Below are positions 4,569-5,321 of a stretch of 5,321 bases of DNA, in pieces; the stretch's first letter is position 1, and every line of letters begins with the position of its first letter. The DNA lies in contig CAAEIG010000018.1 of NCBI GenBank assembly GCA_900755895.1, forward strand, positions 1 to 5,321, given 5' to 3'. The notes beneath the pieces are model-generated. The model was not told the origin of the DNA and made no database searches. It saw only the letters and a program-made list of their open reading frames with translations. The position numbers were made by a program, and so were the translations under genes. Source of the DNA: Clostridia bacterium. GTDB lineage: Bacteria > Bacillota > Clostridia > Oscillospirales > Acutalibacteraceae.

Positions 4569-5321
4569 TCAATAGCCGGTGCGGGGCAGGGGCTGGGAGG
4601 GCTTGTAGACCGTGGTCACCCAGCGGGAGACTGCCATGATCCACTGGCCGTCATGGACGCCGCCCACATCCGCAGTATTGGTGAACTTGGTGCCGCCGGT
4701 GAGGCCGGAGAGCACTGTACAGGTTACCTGGGGCGCCTCTACCTGCCGGAAGTTGGAAGGTACCACGCCGAAGGAGACCATGAACTGGGTCACGCACTCG
4801 TTGGAGGCCAGCCCCAGGGCTGCGGGGGAGGCGTCCAGCACATAGTTCTGCTGGGTGGACAGGTTGTCCGCCAGGGTGCGCCAGGCTCCGTTGGACAGGT
4901 TGGTCTGGTACACGATTTTATAGTTTCCGGGTACGTTGTAGGTGCCGGTGACGATCTTGTCCAGCCGCATCGCCTGGGTGGGCAGGGTGTCCCGCCAGAA
5001 GAAGGAGGTGAGGCTGGTGGTGGAGTTGTTGGCGATGTTGGCGAAGTCATAGCGGATGGACTGACCAGGCATGACCTCCACATAGCCGGTCTTCTGGATG
5101 GACACGTTGGTGTAGAGACTCTTGTTGGTCATGGCTGTCTTCACGATCTGCCCTTCAAACTCGATCTCCACCTCAATGGGTGTCTTGTCCAGCCCATAAA
5201 AGTCCGCTGCCTTGGACTCCACGATTTTGTACCGGCCCAAGGGCAGGGGACGGGAGGCGGCCACACCGTTCTTGTCCGTCCGAATGGTGTCCACTAAATT
5301 GCCAGTCTTTGCATTGTAAAT
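4569..5321 (-). CDS. SpaA/Cna-B-like surface protein, C-terminal 250 residues (N-terminus beyond window)
   Basis: The frame is open to the right edge, so only the last 250 residues are seen; the GTG at 5294 is internal, since coding-like sequence (IYNAKTGNLVDT) continues upstream. Residues about 1-60 (GNLVDTIRTDKNGVAAS, then LPLGRYKIVESKAADFYG) match the prealbumin-like Cna-B/SpaA fold of Gram-positive surface and pilus proteins: a TxxxG-type turn followed by LPxGxYxxxE. A longer beta-rich region without a recognised family follows; it has few charged runs and many Thr, Asn and Ser, as expected of an extracellular domain. The protein ends PLPRTGY at the stop. This looks like an LPxTG sortase motif but lacks the hydrophobic segment and basic tail needed for standard anchoring. 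Such a protein upstream of the transfer genes probably serves cell contact or adhesion during conjugation. That role, and the mode of attachment, are inference. Confidence 0.75.
   Translation of the reverse strand: MYNAKTGNLVDTIRTDKNGVAASRPLPLGRYKIVESKAADFYGLDKTPIEVEIEFEGQIVKTAMTNKSLYTNVSIQKTGYVEVMPGQSIRYDFANIANNSTTSLTSFFWRDTLPTQAMRLDKIVTGTYNVPGNYKIVYQTNLSNGAWRTLADNLSTQQNYVLDASPAALGLASNECVTQFMVSFGVVPSNFRQVEAPQVTCTVLSGLTGGTKFTNTADVGGVHDGQWIMAVSRWVTTVYKPSQPLPRTGY

Noticed and set aside
4287..5297. 336-residue plus-strand open frame, the second longest in the window
   Set aside because: It is antisense to the surface protein and part of the DUF3852-like gene, crosses the hairpin at 4523-4550, and is Gly/His/Val-rich as expected of a reverse-complement shadow.
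1..5321. CRISPR array, tRNA, rRNA or insertion-sequence ends
   Set aside because: No regularly spaced direct repeats, cloverleaf-like sequence or transposase coding was seen on reading both strands.

Overview
The window looks like part of the transfer module of an integrative conjugative element (ICE) of the Tn1549 / Clostridioides CTn type. The host is probably a gut Clostridia or Oscillospiraceae-like Firmicute. The grounds are the gene order on the minus strand, the strong AAGGAGG-type ribosome sites, GTG and TTG starts, moderately GC-rich coding sequence, and recognisable CD1112/TrbL-like, DUF3852-like and PrgI-like proteins. Family names come from memory of these elements; no search was run.

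Reading the minus strand from right to left (its 5'->3' direction): (1) the C-terminal 250 residues of a SpaA/Cna-B-like surface protein that ends abruptly in LPRTGY; (2) a GC-rich hairpin; (3) a small secreted/membrane protein resembling DUF3852, with pilin-like topology; (4) a polytopic VirB6/TrbL-like channel protein of the CD1112 type; (5) a DNA cytosine-5 methyltransferase locus carried in two overlapping reading frames; (6) after an interruption, a small tandem ribbon-helix-helix-like protein, then a perfect intrinsic-terminator hairpin; (7) a PrgI-family membrane protein starting at TTG; (8) at the left edge, the first 108 residues of a protein that normally sits between PrgI and the VirB4 ATPase. 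Only one gene is on the plus strand: tag (DNA-3-methyladenine glycosylase I). It sits between the methyltransferase and the ribbon-helix-helix gene with its own promoter, and its 3' end overlaps the 3' end of the methyltransferase by 7 bp.

The genes fit a cell-to-cell DNA transfer apparatus: TrbL-like and PrgI-like inner-membrane parts, a pilin-like small protein, a surface adhesin-like protein, and DNA-modifying cargo. The most unusual part is the methyltransferase. Motifs I, IV, VI and VIII lie in one product, while motifs IX and X lie in a second 391-residue ORF. That ORF starts inside the first one, in another frame, with its own Shine-Dalgarno sequence and an 11-bp perfect hairpin just downstream of its ATG. 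This resembles split, overlapping m5C methyltransferases such as M.AquI and M.EcoHK31I. The catalytic half also carries an apparent single-base deletion directly after its PCQ motif, so this copy may be broken, or the base may be a sequencing error.
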